Positions 32,426-41,202 are shown, counted from the stretch's first letter. The stretch: DNA of 64,000 bases from Mycolicibacter hiberniae (GCF_010729485.1 NZ_AP022609.1:3286001-3350000); one strand, 5' to 3'. The notes: generated by a model not told the origin, from the sequence alone. Program-made: numbers and translations.

Positions 32426-33627
32426 CCGCCCGGCCGCTGCGCTTCGGGGTTTTCATCACCCCGTTCCATGCGCTGGGTCAATCGCCCACCGTCGCGTTGG
32501 AATACGACCTGGAACGCGTGGTCGCGCTGGACCGTCTGGGCTTCGACGAGGCGTGGTTCGGTGAGCACCACTCGGGCGGCTACGAACTGATCGCGTGCCC
32601 CGAGGTGTTCATCGCGGCGGCCGCCGAACGCACCAAGCACATTCGGCTGGGCACCGGTGTGGTATCGCTGCCCTACCACCACCCGCTGATGGTGGCCGAC
32701 CGCTGGGTGCTGCTGGATCACCTGACCCGCGGGCGGGTGATGTTCGGCGCCGGCCCGGGAGCCCTGCCCACCGACGCCCACATGATGGGCATCGACCCGG
32801 TCGAGCAGCGCCGGATGATGCAGGAATCTTTGGAGGCCATCCTGGCGCTGTTCCGGGCCGAGCCGGGCGAACTGGTCACCCGGCATTCGGACTGGTTCAC
32901 GCTGCGCGACGCGGCCCTGCATATTCGGCCCTACACCTGGCCGTATCCGGAGATCTCCGCCGCCGCAATGGTTTCGCCATCCGGACCCCGACTGGCCGGC
33001 GCGCTGGGAACCTCGCTGTTGTCCCTGTCGATGTCGGTGCCCGGCGGGTTTGCCGCCCTTGAGAACACCTGGGAGGTGGTGCGCGACCAGGCGGCCAAAG
33101 CCGGCCGCGACGAACCGGACCGCGACACCTGGCGGGTGCTGAGCATCATGCACATCGCCGACACCCGCGAGCAGGCGGTGGCTGACTGCACCTATGGCCT
33201 GCAGGATTTCGCGAACTACTTCGGTGCGGCCGGGTTCGTACCGCTGGCCAGCGAGGTCGAGGGCTCACCGCAGACGCCGACCGAATTCGTGGAGGCCTAT
33301 GCCGCGGCCGGAAGCTGCTGCATCGGTACGCCCGATGACGCGATCGGACACATCACCGACCTGCTGGAGCGCTCCGGCGGATTCGGCACCCTGCTGTTCC
33401 TCGGGCATGACTGGGCCTCACCGGAGGCGACCTACCACAGCTACGAGCTGTTGGCCCGCAAGGTGATTCCGCATTTCAAGGGCCAACTCGCCGCACCCAA
33501 GGCCTCACACGAGTGGGCCAAGGGGATGCGCGACACGCTGTTCGGCCGGGCCGGCGAGGCGATCAAGAACGCCGTGGTCGAGCATGTGACCGAGACGGCG
33601 CCCCCCAAAACGGATAATTCACGCTGA
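32422..33627 (+). CDS. Luciferase-like flavin monooxygenase, Rv3618-like
   Basis: 401 residues. TIM-barrel luciferase-family motifs: RFGVFITPFHALG, GFDEAWFGEHHSGGY, RLGTGVVSLPYHHP and GRVMFGAGPGALPTD. FMNH2- or F420-dependent oxidation of a hydrophobic substrate is typical. The GTG start overlaps ephA (GTGA) and its stop overlaps the alcohol dehydrogenase start (TGATG). The three enzymes therefore form one operon, plausibly a short oxidation, hydration and dehydrogenation route. The substrate is unknown. Confidence 0.88.
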   Translation: MTARPLRFGVFITPFHALGQSPTVALEYDLERVVALDRLGFDEAWFGEHHSGGYELIACPEVFIAAAAERTKHIRLGTGVVSLPYHHPLMVADRWVLLDHLTRGRVMFGAGPGALPTDAHMMGIDPVEQRRMMQESLEAILALFRAEPGELVTRHSDWFTLRDAALHIRPYTWPYPEISAAAMVSPSGPRLAGALGTSLLSLSMSVPGGFAALENTWEVVRDQAAKAGRDEPDRDTWRVLSIMHIADTREQAVADCTYGLQDFANYFGAAGFVPLASEVEGSPQTPTEFVEAYAAAGSCCIGTPDDAIGHITDLLERSGGFGTLLFLGHDWASPEATYHSYELLARKVIPHFKGQLAAPKASHEWAKGMRDTLFGRAGEAIKNAVVEHVTETAPPKTDNSR

Positions 33628-34643
33628 TGCGCGCAGCGGTGCTGCGCGATGGGCGGATGGTCTACCGCGACGACCTGCCGGATCCGTCTCCGGGCCCGGG
33701 CCAGGTGCTCGTGGAGGTGACCGCCTGCGGTATCTGCGGATCGGATCTGCATTTCGCATCGCACGGCGCGAAGGTGCTGGCCGCAACGCAGTCCATGTCC
33801 GGCAGCCCTTCGGCGCAGGCATCGGTCGACTTAGGCGCCGACATCTTCATGGGCCACGAGTTCAGCGCGAAGGTGCTGCAGGCCGGACCCGCCACCGACA
33901 CCTTTCCCGGCGGAACGCCGGTCACCTCTATTCCGGTTCTGCTGGGAGCCACGGGCGTTGAGCCGATCGTCTACTCCAACACCACGGTCGGCGGATACGC
34001 CGAGAAGATGCTGCTGTCGGCTCCGCTGCTGCTGGCGATCCCCAACGGGCTGGACCCGCGCCACGCGGCCCTGACCGAGCCGATGGCCGTGGGGCTGCAC
34101 GCGGTCAACAAGGCCGCGGTGGCCCCCGGCGAAACCGCACTGGTCTTGGGCTGCGGCCCGATCGGGATGGCGATCATCGCCGCGTTGCGAAACGCGGGCG
34201 TCCACGAGGTCGTCGCTGCCGACTATTCGGCCGCCCGGCGGAAGCTGGCGACGGCCATGGGCGCTCATCGCACCGTGGACCCGGCCCAGGGATCGCCGTT
34301 TGACACCGTGACCCCGAAAGTGATCTTCGAGGCGGTCGGCGTGCCGGGCATCATCGACGATGTGCTGCGGCGAGCGCCGGTGGGCAGCCGGCTGGTGGTC
34401 GCCGGGGTGTGTATGGAACCCGACACCGTGCACCCCTTCTACGGCATTGCCAAGGAGATCAGTGTGCAGTTCGTCTTCGCCTACGAACCGGCGGAGTTCG
34501 CCGCATCACTGCGCGCCATCGCCGAGGGCGAGATCGACGTGGCACCGCTGATCACCGGCGAGGTCGGACTCGACGGCGTGAGTGCGGCGTTCGACGAACT
34601 GGCCGACCCGGACCGGCACTGCAAAATCCTGGTCACCCCGTAG
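33627..34643 (+). CDS. Zinc-dependent alcohol dehydrogenase of the MDR superfamily, without structural-zinc lobe
   Basis: 338 residues. Catalytic-zinc ligands are in TACGICGSDLHF and MGHEF; the Rossmann motif is LVLGCGPIGMAIIAAL. The stretch after GHEF, where four cysteines normally bind structural zinc, contains none. Compare the arabinitol/threonine-dehydrogenase type, which keeps the lobe, and quinone-oxidoreductase types, which lose both. It probably oxidises an alcohol or diol with NAD(P). It follows the ephA-monooxygenase pair by start/stop overlap, so a role on the diol made by EphA is inferred. This gene is not in the M. tuberculosis locus as I recall it. Confidence 0.85.
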   Translation: MRAAVLRDGRMVYRDDLPDPSPGPGQVLVEVTACGICGSDLHFASHGAKVLAATQSMSGSPSAQASVDLGADIFMGHEFSAKVLQAGPATDTFPGGTPVTSIPVLLGATGVEPIVYSNTTVGGYAEKMLLSAPLLLAIPNGLDPRHAALTEPMAVGLHAVNKAAVAPGETALVLGCGPIGMAIIAALRNAGVHEVVAADYSAARRKLATAMGAHRTVDPAQGSPFDTVTPKVIFEAVGVPGIIDDVLRRAPVGSRLVVAGVCMEPDTVHPFYGIAKEISVQFVFAYEPAEFAASLRAIAEGEIDVAPLITGEVGLDGVSAAFDELADPDRHCKILVTP

Positions 34644-34695
34644 GCATACGCGACGGCCCGCTGCGCCCGGCTGCGCCGCGCTTGCGACCGCCGCC

Positions 34696-34711
34696 AGGGC
34701 TGATCAGCCCT
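34696..34711. terminator. Palindrome between the convergent dehydrogenase and SCO6745-family genes
   Basis: AGGGCTGATCAGCCCT is a perfect 16-bp dyad without loop, and the minus-strand stop codon is in its centre. It lies 53 bp after the dehydrogenase stop. As a transcript it could form a short hairpin; terminator function is inferred and not strong. Confidence 0.35.
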
Positions 34712-35558
34712 TGGGGAAAGCGCCCGCGTCGACCAGCTGACCCGACCACCCGCCGACCAAATCGGCCAGCTCGCTCAGGTCGTCGCCGAGCCGGGCGACG
34801 ATCGGGGCACACGCGGCATCGGTAGCGGTCTCGACGGCCTCGCGAGCGGCACGCCCCGCATCGGTGATCACGCCGTCGCGCGCCAGGCCCCGCTCGGCCA
34901 GTCGCGCCTCGCCGCCGGCCAACTCCTCTTCACTCCACGCTCTGGTCCGGACATAGCTGCGCGGCGCCAATCCGCGGTAGAGCTCGGTGATCAGCCCGAT
35001 CTCGACGGCGTCGAACCCCGCTGCGACCCAGGCGTTGACGTGCGCGTCGCCGCGGAACTCCCGGAGCCGGTCGGCCAACAGCCAGGCGTCGGACAGCGGG
35101 TCGCCGGTCAGCCCGACGCCCACCAGCCCGGCGAACAGCGGCTTGCCCGCAACCGCGAGGCCCTCCGCGGCGCGGCGCAGCAATTCGACCGCCCGGTCGA
35201 GGCCCTCGGGAGCCGCCCCCAGGACGCGCCGCAACTGAGCCGTCGCGCCTTCGATTCGCGCCGCCCGGATGGTCGGCGCGTCGGTCAGCGTCCAGCCGTA
35301 GTCGACGGCGGGAACCACCACCGCAGGATTGAACACAGCGAATGCCGCGGCGATCAGCTCGCCCGGCGCCTGCCCCATCGCGGAACCGCGGCTGCAGAAG
35401 TACGCTGGCCCGTCCGGCATTTCGACCCTGTCGACGGTCGCCGGGCTGGCGCCGAAACCGAGTGCCGCATAACCGCGGTGGCACTCCGGCGAGAAGTAGA
35501 CCTGGCCGACGAACGGCTCGATGGCGGCGGACAGTACTCGCGACGGATCGGAGGTCAT
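34704..35558 (-). CDS. SCO6745-family protein (helix-turn-helix-associated, unknown function)
   Basis: 284 residues, all-alpha. The pattern FVGQVYFSPECHRGYAALGF, YFCSRGSAMGQAPGELIAAAF, and a C-terminal MarR-like region (LAPRSYVRTRAWSEEELAGGE, then ITDAGRAAREAVE) is that of the actinobacterial SCO6745 family. Function is unknown. The ATG at 35558 was chosen; an ATG at 35576 is in frame. It converges on the dehydrogenase and is divergent from lpqG. Confidence 0.8.
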   Translation of the reverse strand: MTSDPSRVLSAAIEPFVGQVYFSPECHRGYAALGFGASPATVDRVEMPDGPAYFCSRGSAMGQAPGELIAAAFAVFNPAVVVPAVDYGWTLTDAPTIRAARIEGATAQLRRVLGAAPEGLDRAVELLRRAAEGLAVAGKPLFAGLVGVGLTGDPLSDAWLLADRLREFRGDAHVNAWVAAGFDAVEIGLITELYRGLAPRSYVRTRAWSEEELAGGEARLAERGLARDGVITDAGRAAREAVETATDAACAPIVARLGDDLSELADLVGGWSGQLVDAGAFPKG

Positions 35559-35610
35559 CGCATCAGTGTGCCTCATGGATCTTTTTCCGCGGGGTGTGCG
35601 TCGACTCCGC

Positions 35611-35616
35611 TAGGGT
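35611..35616 (+). promoter_or_regulatory. -10 box for leaderless lpqG
   Basis: TAGGGT ends 7 nt before the ATG at 35624; no ribosome binding site precedes the ATG. This fits a leaderless transcript. Confidence 0.45.
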
Positions 35617-35623
35617 TCCTAGC

Positions 35624-36364
35624 ATGCCGACACACAGCGCCCGGACGATTCTCCGCTGGTCGATGACGCTGGCGCTGGCGGGCGTCTCCGCGCTCGCCGT
35701 GGCCGGCTGTGACGCCACACCGGGCGGCGATTCCGACATCGCGCGGCAGGTGACCGTGGTGGGCACCGGCGAGGTCCAGGGCGTCCCGGACACCCTGACC
35801 ACCGAGGCGGGCATCGAGTTCGTCGCCGGCGACGTCACCAGCGCGATGAATCAGACCAGCGAGCGCCAGCAGGCGGTCATCGATGCGCTGGTGGATGCCG
35901 GCGTGGACCGCAAGGACATCAGCACCACCCAGGTCAGCCTGCAACCGCAGTACGGCAATCCCGACGCCAGCGGGTCGGCGAACATCACCGGATACCGGGC
36001 CGGCAACACCATCCGGGTCAAGGTCGAGCGCGATTCCGCCTCCCAGGTGCTCGCGGTGATCGTGCGGGCCGGTGGGGACGCCACGCGGATCAATGGGGTG
36101 TCCTACTCCATCGAGGACGATTCGGCGCTGGTGCGCGACGCCCGGGAACGGGCCTTCCACGACGCCCGTGACCGCGCCGAGCAGTACGCGCAGCTGTCGG
36201 GCCTGCGACTCGGTCAGGTGATCGCGATCTCCGAGGTGGCAGGCGAGGCGCCCCCGACGCCGGTGGGCATGCCGATGCCGCGCGCGATGGCGTCAGCTCC
36301 CCCGGTCGAGCCCGGCCAGCAGACCGTGAGCTTCACCGTGACGGCGGTGTGGGAGCTGAGCTGA
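35624..36364 (+). CDS. lpqG: SIMPL-domain lipoprotein LpqG
   Basis: 246 residues. The signal sequence (LRWSMTLALAGVSALAVAGC) ends in lipobox AVAGC, so it is lipid-anchored. The rest is one SIMPL (DUF541) domain: VTVVGTGEVQGVPDTLT, ISTTQVSLQPQYG, ITGYRAGNTIRVKV and LVRDARERAFHDARDRAEQYA. The family forms ring-like oligomers of unknown role in the envelope. It matches M. tuberculosis Rv3623. A stem-loop follows the stop. Confidence 0.9.
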   Translation: MPTHSARTILRWSMTLALAGVSALAVAGCDATPGGDSDIARQVTVVGTGEVQGVPDTLTTEAGIEFVAGDVTSAMNQTSERQQAVIDALVDAGVDRKDISTTQVSLQPQYGNPDASGSANITGYRAGNTIRVKVERDSASQVLAVIVRAGGDATRINGVSYSIEDDSALVRDARERAFHDARDRAEQYAQLSGLRLGQVIAISEVAGEAPPTPVGMPMPRAMASAPPVEPGQQTVSFTVTAVWELS

Positions 36365-36375
36365 GCACCGCCGTG

Positions 36376-36402
36376 GACTCGCTGCGTCGGCCGCAGCGAG
36401 TC
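36376..36402 (+). terminator. Hairpin terminator of lpqG
   Basis: GACTCGCTGCG and its exact complement (11-bp stem) enclose a 5-nt loop TCGGC, starting 12 nt after the lpqG stop. No U tract follows. Confidence 0.65.
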
Positions 36403-36655
36403 TGACGGGCGGTCCGGCACCGGTTTCCTCTGAGGCGGCGTTCACCGAGATCCGCCCGCGCCGGCGAAGTCCTCGGGAACGTTCCCCGCACCGCATCCGA
36501 CCCATCCAGTGGTGCGGGGTTGGTCGCCTGCGCGTGGGAAGTCCGCGTCATCGGCGCGACCGCGCCCGGCGCCGGGTCCAGTCCGCACGGCTGGCCTCAC
36601 ATCAAGCGGACATCAGGAAGGAATGACGTAGCGGATGGTTGGCGAGTGAGCTCGG
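36403..36655. other. Gene-free stretch with a second inverted repeat
   Basis: 253 bp without a credible gene. It holds an inverted repeat CCCCGCACC (36484-36492) with GGTGCGGGG (36511-36519) around an 18-nt loop. A Shine-Dalgarno-like AGGAAGGA at about 36615 is followed by an ATG that stops after two codons. Together with the next feature it looks like a scar of gene loss. Confidence 0.5.
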
Positions 36656-36925
36656 GTGCCGCCGGTGACGCCGCCGCAGCGCACCGCTGTCGCCACCGGA
36701 ATTCGCCGCCGCGCCGTCGCCATCATTCTCGGCTGGATTGCCTTCGTCGTCGTGCTGGGCACCGTGGTGCCGCCGCGCACGGCGGAAGATCCCCAGCTCT
36801 CCGGGGGGGCCGGTCAAGCGCATCGCCGGGCTCGCCCGATTCCTGTCTCGAGGCCGCCGCACCCAAGCCGCCCACCCGGCCTGAGCTTGGATGCAGGACC
36901 CGCATCGCGGCGGGTCAACCGGTGA
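36656..36925 (+). pseudogene. Possible remnant of an MmpL/RND-type transporter N-terminus
   Basis: An open frame of 89 residues starting with GTG. Residues about 15-40 (IRRRAVAIILGWIAFVVVLG, then TVVP) look like the first membrane helix and following Val-Pro of MmpL proteins, which are normally near 950 residues. The similarity then stops. After a run of seven G at about 36803-36809 the frame becomes Arg/Pro-rich; the neighbouring frame reads VKRIAGLARFLSRGRRTQA before a stop, which suggests a frameshift or deletion scar. Very tentative: it could also be a small real membrane protein. Confidence 0.3.
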
Positions 36926-36955
36926 GAAGCGCCACCGCCCGGCCAACCGCCGTCA

Positions 36956-37804
36956 TCAGGCCAGCCGGGTGATCTCCACAATCACGTCCAAGTCCGTTGC
37001 CTCGCCGCCGATGTAGGTGCCTTTCAGCGGGGTCACATCCGAATAATCGCGGCCCAGACCCACTGACACGTGCCGTTCGGTGATCGGCATGTCATTGGTC
37101 GGGTCATAACCCGACCAGGCTCCGGTCCACGCCTCGATCCAGGCGTGGCTCTCCCCCTCTACCGTTTCCCCGATTGCACCGTCGGCCTTGGGGTGCAGGT
37201 ATCCCGAGACGTAACGCGACGGGATACCCACGCTGCGTAACAAGACCAACGTCAGGTGTGCGTAGTCCTGGCAGACGCCCTTCTTCTCAGACCATGCATC
37301 GATCGCCGAGCTGTGCACTCCGGTGGTCCCGGGCACGTAATCCATCTCCGAGTAGACCCAGGAGCACACCGCTCGCACCGCCTCGCGCGGCTGTAGCCCC
37401 TTGGTCAACCGCCGGGCGGTGGCGGCCAACGTTCGGTTGCGCGGCACATATGCGGTGTAAGTGAGCAATTCGTGATATTGGTCGATCACATACCCGCCGG
37501 CCAGATCGCACCAGTCCACCGGCTCGGCGTCCTCGGGATAGACGTCGGGCTCGGTCTCCACCACCGAGGTGCCGGACACCTCGAGCTCCTCATGTGGCGC
37601 ATGCAGGTCGAACGCCGTCACCGCCGTTCCCCAATAGTCGACGTATCGGTACGCCCGAGTCGCGGGAACCGTCTGCACCCGGCTGGAGATCACGTTCTGC
37701 CGGTTGCCGCTGCGGGGCGTGATTCGCGCCTCGTTGTACGACGAGGTCACCGGTGCGTTATAGGCGAACCCCGTCGAGTGCACCACCCGCAGTCGCCAGC
37801 TCAC
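36956..37804 (-). CDS. Transglutaminase-like cysteine protease/amidase, Rv2409c-like
   Basis: 282 residues. An N-terminal beta domain (WRLRVVHSTGFAYNAPVTSSYNEAR) is followed by the transglutaminase core. The core has the nucleophile in KKGVCQDYAHLTLVLLRS, catalytic His in SHAWIEAWTG and Asp in GYDPTNDMP: a full Cys-His-Asp triad. Such proteins occur with alpha-E and circularly permuted ATP-grasp proteins in many bacteria, in a presumed peptide-modifying system. The GTG overlaps the alpha-E stop by 4 nt. Confidence 0.92.
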   Translation of the reverse strand: MSWRLRVVHSTGFAYNAPVTSSYNEARITPRSGNRQNVISSRVQTVPATRAYRYVDYWGTAVTAFDLHAPHEELEVSGTSVVETEPDVYPEDAEPVDWCDLAGGYVIDQYHELLTYTAYVPRNRTLAATARRLTKGLQPREAVRAVCSWVYSEMDYVPGTTGVHSSAIDAWSEKKGVCQDYAHLTLVLLRSVGIPSRYVSGYLHPKADGAIGETVEGESHAWIEAWTGAWSGYDPTNDMPITERHVSVGLGRDYSDVTPLKGTYIGGEATDLDVIVEITRLA

Positions 37805-38796
37805 CGGTCACCCTCCGCAACCAACTGGCCGTCGTAGTCGCGGCCTCCGCTTGCTCCGGCCCCGGTCCAGGAAACATACGGGGTCACATGGAAATACTGT
37901 TGAGTCACCGCCTCGGTGACGTCCTTGCAGGTCTCCTGCAAACCGGTCAGGCGGTCGTGCAGGTCTTCTAGAAGCAGCCCCGGCGGCATGAATTCCAGCG
38001 CGCTGCGCGCGCGGCCGATCAGGCGCTGCGCTTCAGCCCGGGCGCCGACCCGACTGTCATTGCGGCTGTCGAGGGCCATCAGGCACTGCTCGGCCAGCGT
38101 GATGGCATGGAAGACCGAACGGGGAAACAACCGATCCAACAACATGAATTCCACCACCCTGTTCGCATCGAGAGCACCGCGATAGGTCCGCAGATAGGTG
38201 TCGTGGGCACCGGCCGACCGCAACACCGTGACCCAAGCCGGCGATCCGGACCGATCGCCGGCACGAGACAGCAACATCCGCACCGTCATGTCGACTCGCT
38301 CGACGGAACGCCCCAGCAGAAGAAAGCGGTAGCCGTCGTCGCGACTCATCGTCGCGTCCGTCAGGCCGGCGAACATCGCCGACCGATTCTTCACATACGA
38401 CAGATACTCATAAGGCCCCAGCCGCCGAGCGGCCCGCTCGGCTTCGGTCAGGCCGTTGAAGGTGGTGTTGAGACATTCCCACATCTCGCTGGAGGTGACT
38501 TCCCGTGCACCACGCGCATTCTCACGTGCCCGCGCGATGCTGTCGGCGATCGACCCCGAGCCCGCACCCGCGTACGCCACTCGTTCGGTCAGAGTCCAGA
38601 CACTTTGGACCTGACAGTCGTCAGGACAGTCGAGTCCCAGCACCTGCATCACCAGCCGACAGGTGCGGTCCGGGTCCACCGTGGCGTCTTCGAGCAACTG
38701 GTGCACGGCGACATCCAGGATGCGCGCGGTGTCGTCGGCACGCTCGACGTAGCGGCCGATCCAGAACAACGACTCAGCGTTGCGCGCCAGCATCAT
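37801..38796 (-). CDS. Alpha-E domain protein, Rv2410c-like
   Basis: 331 residues, almost wholly helical, beginning MMLARNAESLFWIGRYVERAD, the start of the alpha-E superfamily. Further family blocks are RVDMTVRMLLSRAGDRSG and SVFHAITLAEQCLMALDSR. It has no known catalytic residues and is thought to be a scaffold for the ATP-grasp partner. It overlaps both neighbours by 4 nt. An ATG at 38793 is an alternative start. Confidence 0.9.
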   Translation of the reverse strand: MMLARNAESLFWIGRYVERADDTARILDVAVHQLLEDATVDPDRTCRLVMQVLGLDCPDDCQVQSVWTLTERVAYAGAGSGSIADSIARARENARGAREVTSSEMWECLNTTFNGLTEAERAARRLGPYEYLSYVKNRSAMFAGLTDATMSRDDGYRFLLLGRSVERVDMTVRMLLSRAGDRSGSPAWVTVLRSAGAHDTYLRTYRGALDANRVVEFMLLDRLFPRSVFHAITLAEQCLMALDSRNDSRVGARAEAQRLIGRARSALEFMPPGLLLEDLHDRLTGLQETCKDVTEAVTQQYFHVTPYVSWTGAGASGGRDYDGQLVAEGDR

Positions 38797-40445
38797 CGGC
38801 CATCACCCCAATCGGCCACCTGCTGCTGTTGCTGTTGTTGTTGCTGCAGGTCGGTTCCGGGCAGCGCAGGTCCCTGATCCGATGCGTTTTCGATCGCCAG
38901 ATCCTGGTGGCGGACCAGCTGATCGCCGGACAACTCGTGTCCGTTGTCCGCCCTGCGGGGCGCCAGGACCCAGGTGTCCTTGGAACCTCCGCCCTGGCTC
39001 GAGTTCACCACCATCGAACCCTCCGTCAGCGCCACCCGGGTCAGGCCCCCGGGCAGCACCCACACGTCGTCACCGTCGTTGACGGCAAAAGGACGCAGAT
39101 CAACATGCCTGGGGGCCAGTCGATCTCCCACCTTGGTGGGTACGGTGGACAGCTGCACCACCGGCTGCGCGATCCAGTCGCGCGGACTTGCCTTGATCCT
39201 CTTCGCCAGAGCGTTGAGTTCCCGGCGGGATGCCTGCGGACCGAACACGATGCCGTACCCGCCGGAACCCTCGACCGGCTTGATCACCAACTCGTGGATC
39301 CGATCCAGGACTTCCTCGCACTCGTCGTCCAGCCAGCAGCGCAGCGTGTCGACGTTGGAAAGAATCGGCCTCTCGCCCAGGTAATACCGGATGATCTGCG
39401 GAACGTAGGTGTAGATGAGCTTGTCGTCGCCCACCCCGTTGCCCACCGCGCTACTGATCACCACGTTTCCTGCGCGGGCAGCGTTGACCAGGCCCGGCAC
39501 GCCGAGCACCGAATCGGGCCGGAACTGCAGCGGATCCAGATACTCGTCGTCAATACGCCGGTAGATGACGTCGACGCGCTGTTCCCCCTCCGTGGTGCTC
39601 ATGTACACGAAGTTGTCGCGGCAGAACAGGTCTCGTCCCTCGACAAGTTCGACGCCCATTTGACGGGCCAACAGCGAATGCTCGAAGTAGGCCGAGTTCG
39701 ACGCCCCGGGCGTCATCACCGCCACGGTGGGATCGGCCTCGTTGGACGCCGCGGCCGCCCGCAACGCCCGCAACAGGTGAGTGGCGTAGTCACCGACCTG
39801 CCGCACCCGGTGCGTGGCGAACAGATCAGGAAAGACCCGGGCCATAGTGCGACGGTTCTCCATCACATAGGACACGCCGGACGGCGACCGCAGGTTGTCC
39901 TCGAGAACCCGGAATTCGCCCTGATGATCGCGCACCAAGTCGATTCCCGCGACATGGATTCGCACGCCGTTCGGCGGCTTGATGCCGGCGGCCTGACGGT
40001 GGAAGTGGGCGCACGAGGTAACCACGCGCTTGGGGACCACCCCATCACGCAGGATCTCCTGATCGTCATAGATGTCGTCCAGGAACCGCTCCAGGGCGCG
40101 CACCCGCTGCGCTATCCCGCGCTCCAGTTTGGTCCACTCGGTCGCCGAAATCACCCGTGGCACAAGGTCAAGCGGGAAGGGCCGTTCTTGTCCGGACAGC
40201 GAGAAGGTGACACCCTGCTCGATGAATGCGCGGCCCAGCGCATCGACGCGGGCCTGCAGCTCCTCGTTGTCGGCGGGAGCCAACGCGTTGAAGATGCCCC
40301 GATAGGCGGTCCGGGGATTGCCGTTGTTGTCGAACATCTCGTCGAAGCTGTCACGATAGCTGTCGTCGGTCCGCTGATAGCCCGAGAAGATCGACTTACC
40401 ATTGCGGGCCCGGGCACTTCGCGTTGATGTCGACACAGCCTTCAC
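38793..40445 (-). CDS. Circularly permuted ATP-grasp protein, Rv2411c-like
   Basis: 550 residues. N-terminal region RDSFDEMFDNNGNPRTAYRG and the core with VLEDNLRSPSGVSYVMENR, IYRRIDDEYLDPL, LVIKPVEGSGGYGIVFG and FVYMSTTEG match the CP-ATP-grasp family. ATP-dependent carboxylate-amine ligation, probably onto a peptide or polymer, is predicted. It is the first gene of a three-gene operon. The C-terminus carries a run of nine glutamines (38820-38846) just before the stop; the family usually ends near it without such a run. The GTG at 40445 lies 7 nt downstream of a 15-bp palindrome. Confidence 0.92.
   Translation of the reverse strand: MKAVSTSTRSARARNGKSIFSGYQRTDDSYRDSFDEMFDNNGNPRTAYRGIFNALAPADNEELQARVDALGRAFIEQGVTFSLSGQERPFPLDLVPRVISATEWTKLERGIAQRVRALERFLDDIYDDQEILRDGVVPKRVVTSCAHFHRQAAGIKPPNGVRIHVAGIDLVRDHQGEFRVLEDNLRSPSGVSYVMENRRTMARVFPDLFATHRVRQVGDYATHLLRALRAAAASNEADPTVAVMTPGASNSAYFEHSLLARQMGVELVEGRDLFCRDNFVYMSTTEGEQRVDVIYRRIDDEYLDPLQFRPDSVLGVPGLVNAARAGNVVISSAVGNGVGDDKLIYTYVPQIIRYYLGERPILSNVDTLRCWLDDECEEVLDRIHELVIKPVEGSGGYGIVFGPQASRRELNALAKRIKASPRDWIAQPVVQLSTVPTKVGDRLAPRHVDLRPFAVNDGDDVWVLPGGLTRVALTEGSMVVNSSQGGGSKDTWVLAPRRADNGHELSGDQLVRHQDLAIENASDQGPALPGTDLQQQQQQQQQVADWGDGR
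38820..38846 (-). repeat. Nine-codon CAG/CAA glutamine tract
   Basis: Nine consecutive Gln codons of mixed CAG and CAA form a trinucleotide microsatellite in the last 18 codons of the ATP-grasp gene. Changes of repeat number would keep the frame and only alter tail length. Confidence 0.9.
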
Positions 40446-40452
40446 ACCTACC

Positions 40453-40467
40453 GATCTGTCACAGATC
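40453..40467. promoter_or_regulatory. Palindrome upstream of the ATP-grasp operon
   Basis: GATCTGTCACAGATC has perfect 7-bp arms around one base and ends 7 nt from the GTG at 40445. Its size and place suit a repressor operator overlapping the promoter. No matching regulator gene is adjacent. The rest of the 169-bp gap to hpt shows no gene. Confidence 0.5.
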
Positions 40468-40614
40468 CGCTACCGGGACAGCCCGGAGCTCTGAACGCGG
40501 CATCGTTGGCGTGTTGGGTGATCCTATCGACACGGCCTTCGTCGGGCCGGTCAGGGCTTCCCATGCGTTTGCGTCTGCGGCGGCGATCCGTTCGCGCCGA
40601 TGGGAATCGGCCGC

Positions 40615-41202
40615 TCAGCCCTGGTAGACCCGCGGGTCCAGCATCCCGATGTAGGGCAGGTCGCGGTAGCGCTCGGCATAGTCCAGGCCGTAGCCGACCA
40701 CGAATTCGTTGGGGATGTCGAAACCCACGTAGGCGATGTCGACGCCGGCACCCAGCGCGTCGGGTTTGCGCAGCAGGGTGCAGACCCGCAGCGACCGGGG
40801 CCGGCGCGCCGCCAGGTTGCGCAGCAGCCACGACAAGGTCAGTCCGGAGTCCACCACATCCTCGACGATCAACACGTCGCGGCCGCTGATGTCGCGGTCG
40901 AGGTCCTTGAGGATGCGCACCACTCCCGACGACGAGGTCGACGAGCCGTACGAGCTGACCGCCATGAACTCGAACTGGGTGGGCAGCGGGATCGCCCGGG
41001 CCAGGTCGGTGACGAACAGCACCGCACCCTTGAGCACGGTGATCAGCAGCAGGTCGCCGCTCTCGCGGCTCTCGGCGTAGTCGGCGGCGATCTGGCCGCC
41101 GAGTTCGGCGGTGCGGGCCCGGATCTGCTCTTCGGTCAGCATCACCGATTTGATGTCACCGGGATACAACTCGGGTCCCTGCCCAGGCGAGATCGCAGCC
41201 AC
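40615..41202 (-). CDS. hpt: Hypoxanthine phosphoribosyltransferase
   Basis: 195 residues from the GTG at 41202; a TTG at 41238 would add 12 residues. PRPP-binding motif [32 protein letters not shown] and [16 protein letters not shown] are diagnostic, and the C-terminal [18 protein letters not shown] is conserved. It salvages hypoxanthine and guanine to IMP and GMP. It follows tilS in the same direction, a linkage seen across many bacteria. Confidence 0.95.
   Translation of the reverse strand: MAAISPGQGPELYPGDIKSVMLTEEQIRARTAELGGQIAADYAESRESGDLLLITVLKGAVLFVTDLARAIPLPTQFEFMAVSSYGSSTSSSGVVRILKDLDRDISGRDVLIVEDVVDSGLTLSWLLRNLAARRPRSLRVCTLLRKPDALGAGVDIAYVGFDIPNEFVVGYGLDYAERYRDLPYIGMLDPRVYQG

Noticed and set aside
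34644..34703. Small RNA or gene in the convergent gap after the dehydrogenase
   Set aside because: GC-rich 60 bp with only a loop-free palindrome; nothing supports a transcript.
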